From assembly GCA_963664465.2 (NCBI GenBank), contig CAXXSU010000001.1, positions 110,386 to 174,385 on the forward strand: 64,000 nt of DNA, given 5' to 3'. Each line of letters opens with the position of its first letter. Positions within the stretch are counted from its first letter, which is position 1. The position numbers and the translations under genes are program-made. Below are positions 36,716 to 45,129 of the stretch, piece by piece. Below the pieces are notes generated by a model. The model did no database searches, had not been told where the DNA came from, and was given only the letters and a program-made list of their open reading frames with translations. The stretch is from CAVOAK01 sp963664465. GTDB taxonomy: Bacteria > Pseudomonadota > Alphaproteobacteria > UBA8366 > CAVOAK01.

Positions 36716-39495
36716 CCTCCACTTTTCCTGGATGGGTCCAATCTGGGAGACTAAGTATTACTGCAACAATTTGCCTGCTCCGGTCGACTGCGGTTGGTCT
36801 GACATGCATCGCCATTGCCATTGCGGGTGTTAGTTCCACGGCAGCGGCCGAACCGTCCGAAGACTTCTATCGGGCAGCCGCCTATGACTACAGTTTGCTG
36901 ACCAGCGATAGGTACGAAGGCGACTTGACGACTCGAACTGCCGATATCGGGGCCGCAGACGCAACAATGCAGTTGGCCAAAGGAGAGTTGGACGGTGCCC
37001 GCACTGAACTGAATGTCGCCGTGTCTAGTGTCTCAACTGCCTGGAACGGATACCTCGCTGCGATAGCGTCAGGTAGCGACGACGCGTTGCGGGAGGCATG
37101 GAGCGCCGTGGGGCCGGCGCTCCATGATTATAGGCTCGCGCGGGATCTTGAAAAGGCCAAGGCTTCCGCGCTGACGGATGCGCGTGGGGGACTTACCTTC
37201 AAGCGGTTCTGGAAGGCCCAGCTTGAGAACAACTGGCGGGAGGCGCAGGCTGCGCGTGATGTTGAGGGGGCATATACTGTCGCAGAAGATATCGCCCGCT
37301 GCCGCCCGGGCGCCGGGCGCGTCTGCTCCGCGAGCGGGCTTCTGATCTCCGACACGCGGTTCACTGTGTTACAGCCGGCGCTTTCGGCGATAAACGTACA
37401 CCACGCACACGCAAAGGGGTTGAGCGGTGCGGGCGTGCGGGTCGCAATCGAAGACGATGCTGTCAACTACATGCTGCCGGAATTTTCTGGGCGGGTTTCG
37501 TTCGAGGGTGCCCGGATCGTCTATCCACGTCCTTTCGCAACGAGCACACCAGAGGGTGCGAAATCATGGTCTTACACCTCACAAGCGTACCAACCATATG
37601 ACACGGAGGATCCCTATATCCACGAATCCCTGACCGCCGACGTGATCGTCAGACTCGAGCAAGACTGGACAAAAGAGATCTGGCTGGAAAACCAACACGA
37701 GGACGTGCTGCAGCTGGATAGATGGGTCGTCATTCCTCCCGTGGAGTCCGCAACGGCTGGACTCTCCCACGGAACGCGGGTCGCATCGGTGGCGGTCGGT
37801 CGGGACTTCGGGGTCGCACCGGGAGCAACTCTAATTCCGATTTTCAAGGACTTTTCTGCGTCAGCTCAGACCGAACAAAGCACATGGTCTCGCTACTTGC
37901 TTCGCCTAATTTCTGTAGCGACACCAGCGGGTCGCCGAGTGGCGGACGAATACCTCGCAAAGTCGGTTCGCGCCGATTACGCGAATTACGACGTGGTCAA
38001 CCGTAGTTTCGGAATTGGTGTATTCGATCCCGCCGCTATCGAGGCCGTACTTGAAGACGGAACCAATTGGTGGGGGGAAGGACTCCGCCGTCTTCTCCCA
38101 TTGACTTGGCGCGCCTATATGCAGACCGACGTCCACCCCGATGACCGCGCAGTGGTGGTATATGCGGCCGGGAACTCGCAGGAGGAGAGGGGCGGGCTGG
38201 GTGCCGATCTTCCGAAATACGAACTCCACGTGCGTGGCCATCATCTCGCGGTAATGGCGATCGACGACGACGGCAAGCATTCGTTCTACACGAATTTCTG
38301 CGGCCCACTACCTGCGGACTGGGACGCATCTCGCTGGGGTCGGCATTTCTGCCTAGCCGCACCTGGCACGGTAAACGCGGTCTCAAATCGTCCCGGCTAT
38401 GCCTTCCAAGGAACGGAGGGAACCTCATTCGCCGCACCAATCGTCACCGGTGCCGTCGCATTGCTAATAGAGCATTTCCGCGGGCAGCTGGGAAACACCG
38501 AAATTGCGAAGCGCCTAGTGAACACTGCGAACAACGGCGGGCGTTACGCACAGGCAGAGATCTATGGCGCGGGGTTGCTGGATTTGGATGCGGCACTCCG
38601 TCCAGTGGGAATAACGACGACAGGAACTAAAACCCTCACCGCGCCCTCGGCAACGACGAAACTCAAGGTTCCCGCTGCGTTCGGCAACGTTGCGGACCGC
38701 ATCGGAAACATCGAAGTCGCGAGCCTCGACACTATGGGCGCTCCCTTCTGGGCGCCTGCAGCCACGTACCTGCGGTCGTCCGGTCACACCGTGGTCGCGA
38801 TTCCCGGTTTTCAAGAGGCTTGGGCCACCTCAAACGAATTTAACCCTCGCGTACATCTCGGCTTTACAACGGGAACCGTTGCGAGCCCGTTGTCGTCGAA
38901 CGGCCTCCACATATTGGCCGGGCCGGGACGCGGAGGGATCGAACAGATCAGCGACGGCGAAGGATTACATTGGGGCATGATGGTGGATACCGAGTCGTGG
39001 ATGGGCGGAACCCCATCTGGAGGGTTTGGAAATACTACCCGGTCGTCGACTGCGTGGGTCGGCCGAGACTCAAGATTCGATCTGGGTGATGGATGGGCCT
39101 TTGAGGCTTCCGGTACCTTAGCCTTGGGGCAAACCCAGTTCGCTCCCGGAGCCATGCTGATAGTGGAACCTTCCATGATGTCAGCTTGGAATATCGACGT
39201 GGTGCATGCCGCCGGAGAAGGCTGGTCGCGTTTGCGATTGTCGCAACCTCTTCGTGCGGAGTCAGGAAGGGGAACATTCACCTACCTTGCGGGGCTCGCG
39301 GAGGGAAAGCCAGCCTACGATCAGATTCGGTTTCCGCTGGCGCCGGCGGGCCGGGAAGTCGAACTTTCCTTCACCCATCAAGTGCCTCTTAGTCGAGGCA
39401 CGGGCGTTTTCGAACTGGCTCATGCGATCGATGCGGATCATACCCCCGGGCAGTCTCGATCGCGGATAGGGATGGCCTACCGTCTACGTTGGTAG
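36697..39495 (+). CDS. secreted subtilisin-like serine protease with possible outer-membrane beta domain
   Basis: Up to 932 residues. A hydrophobic segment AVGLTCIAIAIAGVSSTAAA acts as signal peptide. The S8 catalytic triad is visible: Asp near residue 253-254 (RVAIEDDAVNY), His 358 (LSHGTRVAS) and Ser 577 (GTEGTSFAAPIVTGAVALL). The C-terminal 300 residues lack similarity that can be named by eye but have amphipathic strands and end YRLRW, compatible with an autotransporter-type barrel. The open frame continues upstream to 36307 through IS3 and IS30 debris; ATG 36697 is the last ATG before the signal segment and itself lies in IS3 sequence, so the native start has been replaced or lost. Confidence 0.75.
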   Translation: MQTVWGASTFPGWVQSGRLSITATICLLRSTAVGLTCIAIAIAGVSSTAAAEPSEDFYRAAAYDYSLLTSDRYEGDLTTRTADIGAADATMQLAKGELDGARTELNVAVSSVSTAWNGYLAAIASGSDDALREAWSAVGPALHDYRLARDLEKAKASALTDARGGLTFKRFWKAQLENNWREAQAARDVEGAYTVAEDIARCRPGAGRVCSASGLLISDTRFTVLQPALSAINVHHAHAKGLSGAGVRVAIEDDAVNYMLPEFSGRVSFEGARIVYPRPFATSTPEGAKSWSYTSQAYQPYDTEDPYIHESLTADVIVRLEQDWTKEIWLENQHEDVLQLDRWVVIPPVESATAGLSHGTRVASVAVGRDFGVAPGATLIPIFKDFSASAQTEQSTWSRYLLRLISVATPAGRRVADEYLAKSVRADYANYDVVNRSFGIGVFDPAAIEAVLEDGTNWWGEGLRRLLPLTWRAYMQTDVHPDDRAVVVYAAGNSQEERGGLGADLPKYELHVRGHHLAVMAIDDDGKHSFYTNFCGPLPADWDASRWGRHFCLAAPGTVNAVSNRPGYAFQGTEGTSFAAPIVTGAVALLIEHFRGQLGNTEIAKRLVNTANNGGRYAQAEIYGAGLLDLDAALRPVGITTTGTKTLTAPSATTKLKVPAAFGNVADRIGNIEVASLDTMGAPFWAPAATYLRSSGHTVVAIPGFQEAWATSNEFNPRVHLGFTTGTVASPLSSNGLHILAGPGRGGIEQISDGEGLHWGMMVDTESWMGGTPSGGFGNTTRSSTAWVGRDSRFDLGDGWAFEASGTLALGQTQFAPGAMLIVEPSMMSAWNIDVVHAAGEGWSRLRLSQPLRAESGRGTFTYLAGLAEGKPAYDQIRFPLAPAGREVELSFTHQVPLSRGTGVFELAHAIDADHTPGQSRSRIGMAYRLRW

Positions 39496-39822
39496 GACTT
39501 TTCTTTTGTGGACGGACAGCCTGATGCGTGTCGACCTGTTGCGTGCCTACGAGTTGAACAGTCCAACAGCAGTCTCAAGCGAGGCGTCCGGACGGTATCC
39601 ATACTTCAAATGTCGATGCAGCCTGAATTTCTGAACGAGATTCTGGCTGACTACGACATGCGGGAAGATCTTTTGGACTTAGTGAGATTTTGTCAGCGTA
39701 AGCATCCGCCGAGGACAGTGGTCTATTGGGGCCGTGCCGGGTGGATCGGGAGCTGGAAGGCGATGATTGCGGCCTAAGCTGCGATGTCGCGCGGCAGATC
39801 GGCGGCCCAATTTGTTGTTCGG
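39496..39822. other. intergenic stretch with weak ORF
   Basis: Between the protease stop and the IS21 remnant. Only a 55-codon frame from ATG 39610 to 39777 (begins MSMQPEFLNEILADYDMR) is seen; it has no clear ribosome site and no recognised family. Probably debris. Confidence 0.3.
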
Positions 39823-40501
39823 TGTGGAATATTGACCCCCTATTGGGGGTTATCAGCGTCCAAAATTGACCCCACAGGTTTTCTGACCTTGAACACACCT
39901 GTTGTTTGGACAGACGAGGTGGAGGAGATGCTGGTTGTGGAGACGATTGCGCGGATCCGTCGGGATCATCTGGTCAGGGGCGTACCGATCAAGAAGATCG
40001 CCCGGGATTTGAGGGTATCCAAGAACACGGTGCGCAGGGTGGTGCGGGGCGATGAGACCTCGTTCAGCTAACGAGCGCAAGATCCAGCCAATGCCGAAGC
40101 TTGGGCAGTGGGTGAGCGAGCTGGAGCACCGGCTCTACGAGCGGACCTCGATCGTCATCATCACCAACCTCGCCTTCGGCGAATGGCCGTCCGTCTTCGG
40201 CGACCCCAAGATGACCACCGCGCTGCTCGACCGCCTAACCCATCATTGCGAGATCATCGAAACCGGCAACGAAAGCTGACGCTTCAAGCTCCGCTCCTGA
40301 CCGGACGCCGGCCGTGCCTGCGGCCCGGGTTGCCCCAGTGAATTAACAGCCCCCCCCCCACGCGGCTTCGCTCCGCGTTAGCGCAAGGCGCTACACGAAG
40401 CCGCGCGGGTCCCACTATTGGCTACCGGGACAACCTCCGCCGGGCCGCTCAGGTGCGGTCAATTTTTACGCCCATCTGGAGTGCGCCCCTGAGGGTGGAC
40501 A
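39823..40501 (+). mobile_element. miniature IS21-family remnant (both ends, istA head fused to istB tail)
   Basis: Left end TGTGGAATATTGACCCCCTA and right end, read inwards, TGTCCACCCTCAGGGGCG. Subterminal repeats of the form AAAATTGACC-C/G-CAC occur on both sides. Inside, ATG 39928-40071 encodes an IstA N-terminus (VVETIARIRRDHLVRGVPIK then the KNTVRRVVRGDE helix-turn-helix), and 40068-40279 encodes the IstB C-terminus (YERTSIVIITNLAFGEWPSV and LLDRLTHHCEIIETGNES). About 1.9 kb of middle sequence is missing. It belongs to a different IS21 subgroup from copies 1 and 2. Non-autonomous. Confidence 0.78.
40360..40432. repeat. structured double hairpin, copy 1
   Basis: Outer stem GCGGCTTCG / CGAAGCCGC (9 base pairs), inner stem TAGCGC-AAG-GCGCTA, followed by a second hairpin built on GGGTCCC ... 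GGGACAACC. Preceded by a run of ten C. It lies in the non-coding tail of the miniature IS21 remnant. A related copy with compensatory changes is at 56738-56813. Confidence 0.7.
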
Positions 40502-40504
40502 GGA

Positions 40505-41384
40505 TCACGCGGAGGTTTTGACCGTCTGCCGGGCATGTTGATCCTCGAACAGTACCGGGCTCAGATATCCGAGCGCGGAGTGGAGACGCCGAGAGTTGTA
40601 GACGTCGTCGATGAATCGGGGAAGGTCTGCCGCGACGTCCTCGAAAGTCTCGTAATCCATCGGGTAAAGCGCTTTGACCTTGAGGGTCTTCATGAAGCTC
40701 TCCGCCATGGCGTTATCGTAGGGATTGCCCCGCCGGCCCATCGAGCCGATCAGCCCGTGTTTGGCAAGCAGCTTGCGGTAGTCCGCCGATGCGTACTGGG
40801 CGAGTTCAATCGGTCGTCGCAACACGTTCAGTTTGACTGGCCTGCAAGCACTGGTCCAGAGCTTCGGCGGGAGTTCTCCATCCGAGGGTCTTGCGGGGCC
40901 GTGTATTGAGCGCGTCAGCAACAACTGCGAGCATGACGGCCAGGTAGAGCCAGCCCTGTGCCGTCCAGATATAGCTGATGTCGGCAGCCCATTTCTCGTT
41001 GGGTGCCTCGGCGGAGAAGTTCTGGTCGAGAAGGTTCGATGCGACGGCCTTGTTGTGCTGGCTGTCCGTCGTCTTTTTGAACTTCTGTTTCCGTTTTGGA
41101 GACAACCCATTTCCCCGCATCAGCCGAGCCACCCTATGGCGTCCAACCTCGATCCCATTCTCGGCAAGCTCGTGATGGACCCGCTCTGCACCGTAGCTCT
41201 CGCGGCTGCGCCGAAAGGCTGCCCGGACATGGGCGAGTAGAACCATGTCATCGAGCTGTCGCTGGCTTGGGCCGCGATTGCGCCAAGCGTAGAAGCCTGA
41301 GACGCTGACCTGCAGCAGTCTGCACAGGCGGAATATCGGCATCGCCAACCCGGCCCTCTCCGCGTCGATGAACCGGAACCTCAT
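40505..41384 (-). pseudogene. IS3-family OrfB carrying a 121-bp IS30 insert
   Basis: The N-terminal part (41384 down to about 40932) has the IS3 OrfB helix-turn-helix end and first catalytic Asp (WAADISYIWT). Then a 121-base stretch (40811-40931) is IS30 transposase C-terminus, and the IS3 frame resumes at RRPIELAQYASADY with the catalytic glutamate in NPYDNAMAESFMKTLK and ends at 40505. The region normally holding the second catalytic Asp has been replaced, so the protein cannot be active. Confidence 0.85.
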
Positions 41385-41683
41385 CGACTTTCCCTGGCGA
41401 AGAAGGCCAGCGCTTTTTTTAGCAGATCACGTTCCTGACGGGCCAGATCACACTCTCGGCGTAGGCGGGTAATCTCCTTCGCTGCATCCTCATGCGGACC
41501 GGAAAGCAAATCCTCCTCACGCAATTCTGCGACCCAGCGGCCGAGCGCGCTGACGCTGATCCCAAGATCTCCTGCTATCTGCCGCTGCCTGCGCCCGCTC
41601 GTCTGTAAAGGACGCACGGCTTCTTCCTTGAAGGCCCGATCAAACCGCCGGCCCTTGTTCCCATTCTGCTTCGACATTTGCAC
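41381..41683 (-). CDS. IS3-family OrfA
   Basis: 100 residues: helix-turn-helix (RRQRQIAGDLGISVSALGRW) followed by a leucine-zipper-like helix (EITRLRRECDLARQERDLLKKA). First ORF of the IS3 element, overlapping orfB by 4 bases (ATGA). Intact, though its partner orfB is not. Confidence 0.85.
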   Translation of the reverse strand: MQMSKQNGNKGRRFDRAFKEEAVRPLQTSGRRQRQIAGDLGISVSALGRWVAELREEDLLSGPHEDAAKEITRLRRECDLARQERDLLKKALAFFARESR

Positions 41684-41971
41684 CTCCTGCGATCAAAATC
41701 CTATCGCAGGACGTCTCCACTTTCGTCAGCAGGGTCCAATACGCTGAGGGGTTGTTCGCCGAGGCGAGGCGTAACACCGAGGCGATGAAGAGACAGAGGT
41801 AGAGGACGCGCCCTCCGAATGACCTACCCCTTTGACACCCCCTCCCCGTGTGCAGACGCGACCGGGCCGAAGCCGTCACCAGTACCGACCGCGATGCCGC
41901 CAGAGCTGGGCGCAGTCAACTTGCCACCAAGGCGGACATTGCCGATCTCACCTGTCGCATGGTTGTTGCTA

Positions 41972-42241
41972 TCATTCCGGCCCGGCCACTTCCTTTATGA
42001 GTTCACGCATGGAACGCATGAGCGCCGCCAGTTCCCGTCTCTCCGAGATCGCCTTAGCACTGTAGAGCCCATGTCTTAGGGCGTTGCCGTTACCTCTCGG
42101 TGCGCCTGGGGACTTGCCCCCGTGCATCCGGCAACGACCGTTCGCCATCGAGGGCGACTGGCATGGCGTCCCGCTCCGTGTCTTAGCCCTACAGCGGGGG
42201 CTTAGGTGCATGGGGAACGGCTTGGGTGTTATCCTTTGCAT
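41972..42241 (-). CDS. HGGK-type small phage/satellite protein
   Basis: 89 residues. The centre MHGGKSPGAPRGNGNALRHG followed by LYSA is a well-known conserved pattern of small proteins found in prophages and satellites, often beside terminase genes; CRAKTRSGTPCQSPSMANGRC upstream has paired cysteines. AGGA lies 7 bases before ATG 42241. Ten bases after the stop of the preceding gene, so it is the last gene of the leftward satellite operon. Function unknown. Confidence 0.75.
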   Translation of the reverse strand: MQRITPKPFPMHLSPRCRAKTRSGTPCQSPSMANGRCRMHGGKSPGAPRGNGNALRHGLYSAKAISERRELAALMRSMRELIKEVAGPE

Positions 42242-42251
42242 GGGGTTGTTC

Positions 42252-42761
42252 CTACGGTTTGCCTAGATCCCCCTCCCCCGGTTTCTCGACGTTTCCGACC
42301 ACCGCTTGTCCGCCAGCGTGAACGTGAACGTGCTCGACCGTGACCTTCTGGTGACCCTTTCCGCGATGCTTGTTCAACACGTCGAGCAGCATCGTCGAGG
42401 TGCGGGAGAGCTTGTTTGCCTGATTAAGGTTCTCGCGTCTTCCCTCGAAGGTCTGATCCCCGATCATGGCGCGCCGATAGCACTCCATCGCGGCGTTGTG
42501 TGCCGCGATCAGCTGCGCCGCCATCATGCCCTCCAGTTCGTCCCTCGGCGCGATCCCGGCAAGCGCCGCAATGGTGGCTCTCCGTAGCGTGTCCCGTCCC
42601 GACGCGTCCAAGTGCTCAACCCACATAGCCTGCATCACCTGATTGGCGAGCGTGGTATTCCATCGGTCTGATTGTGAACCGCCAATGGCCTTCAGGGCGC
42701 CTGGGTCATTGGCGACGGCCGCAGTTGGCTCTTGCCCTTTGGCAGGTACGTTCTTCGTCAT
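42252..42761 (-). CDS. satellite-associated conserved hypothetical protein
   Basis: 169 residues from ATG 42761, which has AAAGGAG at proper spacing; an upstream ATG at 42833 lacks one. The middle is helical (APRDELEGMMAAQLIAAHNA); near the end is KVTVEHVHVHAGGQAVVGNV, a motif I associate with proteins encoded in alphaproteobacterial islands next to HGGK-type genes. No enzymatic motif. Possibly a packaging or DNA-binding accessory; this is a guess from context. Confidence 0.65.
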   Translation of the reverse strand: MTKNVPAKGQEPTAAVANDPGALKAIGGSQSDRWNTTLANQVMQAMWVEHLDASGRDTLRRATIAALAGIAPRDELEGMMAAQLIAAHNAAMECYRRAMIGDQTFEGRRENLNQANKLSRTSTMLLDVLNKHRGKGHQKVTVEHVHVHAGGQAVVGNVEKPGEGDLGKP

Positions 42762-42917
42762 GGGTGGATGCTCCTTTCCCTGACTCTCATCGTGGTCAGC
42801 GGCGTAGCGCGTACGCTTTCGACCTTCATGCAACGGAGATACAGCCCGTCTCTAAAGAAGATCGCTCAAAGCGTCCTTGCTGAGGCCGTACCTCCATACC
42901 CATTCAAGTATGTGAGA

Positions 42918-42931
42918 TACGGAGTACAGAC
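42918..42931. repeat. 14-base motif, copy 3 (TACGGAGTACAGAC)
   Basis: One mismatch from the two copies at the repA start. Lies between the repA stop and the start of the next gene. See the inverted pair at 43896-43943. Confidence 0.5.
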
Positions 42932-42951
42932 ATAAACTTTTGTCTGTGCTT

Positions 42952-43917
42952 TCAAATGGTTACTTCTGTATTCGAGGCAGTTACGAAATTCGGGCGCCGA
43001 TGCTGAAATGGGCTTCCGGCCTTGCCCGTACCGTCACGGACTACCGCGCCTTCCTCGACGAGCTTGTTGAGGGATTGCACGGTCTCGGTTCTATTTCTTG
43101 AAACCGCTTTGAGGATATAGTCCCGAGTCACGGGGTCGCCGGACTGCGGGATGGCGGCCATGATTTCATCTTCCAGGTCGAGCAGGTATTTTTCGTGTAG
43201 GGGTTGTCCCAGGGCCAAGCGTTGACTGTGGGGGTCCATATCCAGGCGCGTGGCCTGCATGTTCTCCCCCTCCCGCTGCGTTGTTGACAATTGCCGGTGT
43301 TCGCCGCCCCGGGAGATTGAGATGATTGTGTCCGGTGTTCCGGCGATAGCGGTACTGCCAAGGGCCTCATCACCGTCCAGGCCGCCTGACTTTCTGGCGT
43401 GATGGGTGAGGACAAGTGTACATCCCGACCTGCGGGCTATAGAGATTATCGGATCCATCGCGTTGGAGATTTCGGCGTAGCTGTTCGCGTCGTTGATACC
43501 AGGCAGGAATCGGAACAGCGGATCGATAATCGCCATGCCGAATCGGTGATGGCTGATAGCCTCCAACAACCAAGTAGCAGGCTTGTCGGGCCGTGTTCCG
43601 AAGCTGGCAAAAAGCGCGTCATCCCGACCGGCACCAATAGCCAACAGGTGGCGGCGGGCATGTTGCCACCTGTCCTCCAGGCAAACATAGAGGACCGGTG
43701 CCGGGCACGTCTCCCGGCCCAAGAAGGGCGTGCCCTTGGCGACGGCTAGTCCCAGCTCTCGGGCAAGCGTCGATTTCCCCACTTTTGGCTTGGCGGTGAT
43801 GAGAGCCACTCCTCCGCTCGGAATGAGGCCGTCGACGGACCAATCAGCGTCTCGTTCCTCCCTATCCATCAGCTCCCCAATGGAGAGAATCTCGTGTCCG
43901 TACTCCGTAATTGCCAT
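42952..43917 (-). CDS. RepA-like RecA-fold helicase/ATPase of the satellite
   Basis: 321 residues. Starts with a short N-terminal segment, then Walker A TAKPKVGKST (residues 41-50, K48), Walker B FGMAIIDPLFRFLPG, and the TLVLTHHARKSGG block, the layout of plasmid RepA/RSF1010-type hexameric helicases. The C-terminal 80 residues look like a winged helix. Follows a primase gene with a 56-base overlap; together they should form the element's own replication unit. The start codon lies inside the loop of a 14-base inverted repeat. Confidence 0.83.
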   Translation of the reverse strand: MAITEYGHEILSIGELMDREERDADWSVDGLIPSGGVALITAKPKVGKSTLARELGLAVAKGTPFLGRETCPAPVLYVCLEDRWQHARRHLLAIGAGRDDALFASFGTRPDKPATWLLEAISHHRFGMAIIDPLFRFLPGINDANSYAEISNAMDPIISIARRSGCTLVLTHHARKSGGLDGDEALGSTAIAGTPDTIISISRGGEHRQLSTTQREGENMQATRLDMDPHSQRLALGQPLHEKYLLDLEDEIMAAIPQSGDPVTRDYILKAVSRNRTETVQSLNKLVEEGAVVRDGTGKAGSPFQHRRPNFVTASNTEVTI

Positions 43918-44707
43918 ATGGAAGGGAAGTACGGAGTACGGACGTGTCGGCTTCTGCCACCGCCACTTCGATATCGAAGCCGTCCGGCGGAGCGTCAGCG
44001 AGGTCCCAGCCGATCGGAAGCCTCTCAGTGTCCACGACCCGCACGCTCTTGGCGCCAGCCTTGTTGCAGTGATCGGCGGCCTGCTCGGCGTGATTCCGGC
44101 CCGGATGGTCAGCGTCCGGCCATATTACAACGTCGCGGCCCTTGGCAGGCGACCAGTCCGTTTGGTGCGCCTTGCCCGCGCCGCCGATTGCTGTGGTGGT
44201 CGCGTAGCGGTCACCGAAAATACGGTTGGCGTGCTCAGCGGTCTTTTCGCCCTCGACAACCAGCAACGCCCGCTCCGGCGCAGCGATCAAGCCGGGCAGG
44301 TGGAGCAGGGGATAGCCCTGCGAGGGTTTCTTGACGCCGCTGGGCTTGCGATAGATGCGTTTGCCGCCTGGGCTTTCCTCTCGTATCACTGTCACCAGGA
44401 CGCTGCCGTCCGCGTTCAGGTAAGGGTATTCTGCCGCCGCGGCCTCACGGCAAGGGTTCGGCCGCTCCAGGCCAAGGGCAGACATCACGTCCTGATGTTC
44501 GCAGCCCTGGGCGTGGCAGTGTGTCAGAAGACGGCCGTGTTCCTCGCGAACCGAAAGACTCGTGTCGCTATTTCCGCCGTGAACCGGACACCGCGCTCGC
44601 CAACTCCCGTCCGGTTGTCGCCGGGGCTTGTCGCCGCGGCTCTTGAGCGCTTTGACAACCTCGGTGATCTGAACATCCGGTTCAGACTGACGGCTCTCGC
44701 CTTTCAT
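43862..44707 (-). CDS. satellite primase with CHC2-type zinc finger and Toprim domain
   Basis: 281 residues from ATG 44707, whose start overlaps the stop of the alpA frame (ATGA). The N-terminus has a zinc-finger pattern CPVHGGNSDTSLSV ... HCHAQGC. The Toprim domain shows LLVVEGEKTAEHAN (catalytic Glu) and VVIWPDADHPGRNH (Asp-x-Asp). No helicase domain is fused; helicase activity comes from the next gene. The C-terminus overlaps the repA start region by 56 bases. Confidence 0.82.
   Translation of the reverse strand: MKGESRQSEPDVQITEVVKALKSRGDKPRRQPDGSWRARCPVHGGNSDTSLSVREEHGRLLTHCHAQGCEHQDVMSALGLERPNPCREAAAAEYPYLNADGSVLVTVIREESPGGKRIYRKPSGVKKPSQGYPLLHLPGLIAAPERALLVVEGEKTAEHANRIFGDRYATTTAIGGAGKAHQTDWSPAKGRDVVIWPDADHPGRNHAEQAADHCNKAGAKSVRVVDTERLPIGWDLADAPPDGFDIEVAVAEADTSVLRTSLPYGNYGVRTRDSLHWGADG
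43896..43943. repeat. perfect 14-base inverted repeat across the repA start
   Basis: GTCCGTACTCCGTA at 43896-43909 and TACGGAGTACGGAC at 43930-43943, separated by 20 bases that contain the repA start codon (43915-43917). It could bind an initiator or repressor, or fold to hide the ribosome site. A third copy lies behind repA. Confidence 0.65.
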
Positions 44708-44927
44708 GCGACAGGCTTGGTTTCGCCGGTCGCGCGCGGACGCTCTGCGATCCAACTATCAATCTCGGTAGCCCGCCAGCGCACAGCACGCGGTCCAAGC
44801 TTCAGCGTCCAAGCTTCAGCGGTTCGGGAAACTCACCGGCGCGCATTAGGCGATAGATCGTCGAGCGAGTCAGGCCTGTTCGGACTTCGACGTCCGTACG
44901 GCGAAGTAAGCGATCGAAATCATCCAT
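44704..44927 (-). pseudogene. AlpA-type excisionase/regulator, frameshifted
   Basis: Starts at ATG 44927: the helix-turn-helix VRTGLTRSTIYRLMRAGEFP is the AlpA family core. After PLKLG an exact 14-base tandem duplication shifts the frame to a stop. If one copy is removed the frame continues RAVRWRATEIDSWIAE and ends at 44704, overlapping the primase start, as in intact AlpA genes. AlpA proteins activate int expression or excision in P4-like elements, so this satellite has probably lost controlled excision. Confidence 0.85.
44793..44820. repeat. 14-base tandem duplication inside alpA
   Basis: GTCCAAGCTTCAGC at 44793-44806 is repeated exactly at 44807-44820. Fourteen is not a multiple of three, so it breaks the alpA frame. 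Confidence 0.97.
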
Positions 44928-45103
44928 GATCCCCTCCGTGTGCATATTGCTTCCCGGAGGATGCTGAACGTTCCGCGACAGCTACATCCCTAACGACCAG
45001 AATTTTGTTTAGGGCGTTAGCTTCTTCGGCGGCGCTTTCGAGCAACTGGTATGCGCCCTGCTTCGCGCGTACGATCCACATGCAAACGGTTCTTGCGCCA
45101 AAT

Positions 45104-45123
45104 CGTACGAATGGTTTCGTACG
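45104..45123. promoter_or_regulatory. 20-base palindrome CGTACGAATGGTTTCGTACG
   Basis: Eight-base arms CGTACGAA / TTCGTACG around TGGT, in the 200-base gap between the alpA start and the 166-residue ORF, with a half site CGTACGA at 45068-45074. Position suggests an operator for the satellite's early genes. Confidence 0.5.
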
Positions 45124-45129
45124 GCATTG

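Noticed and set aside
41820..41971. Possible gene fragment with LATKADIADL-like residues
   Set aside because: Only about ten codons resemble the common ATKADIADL coiled-coil proteins; too short to support.
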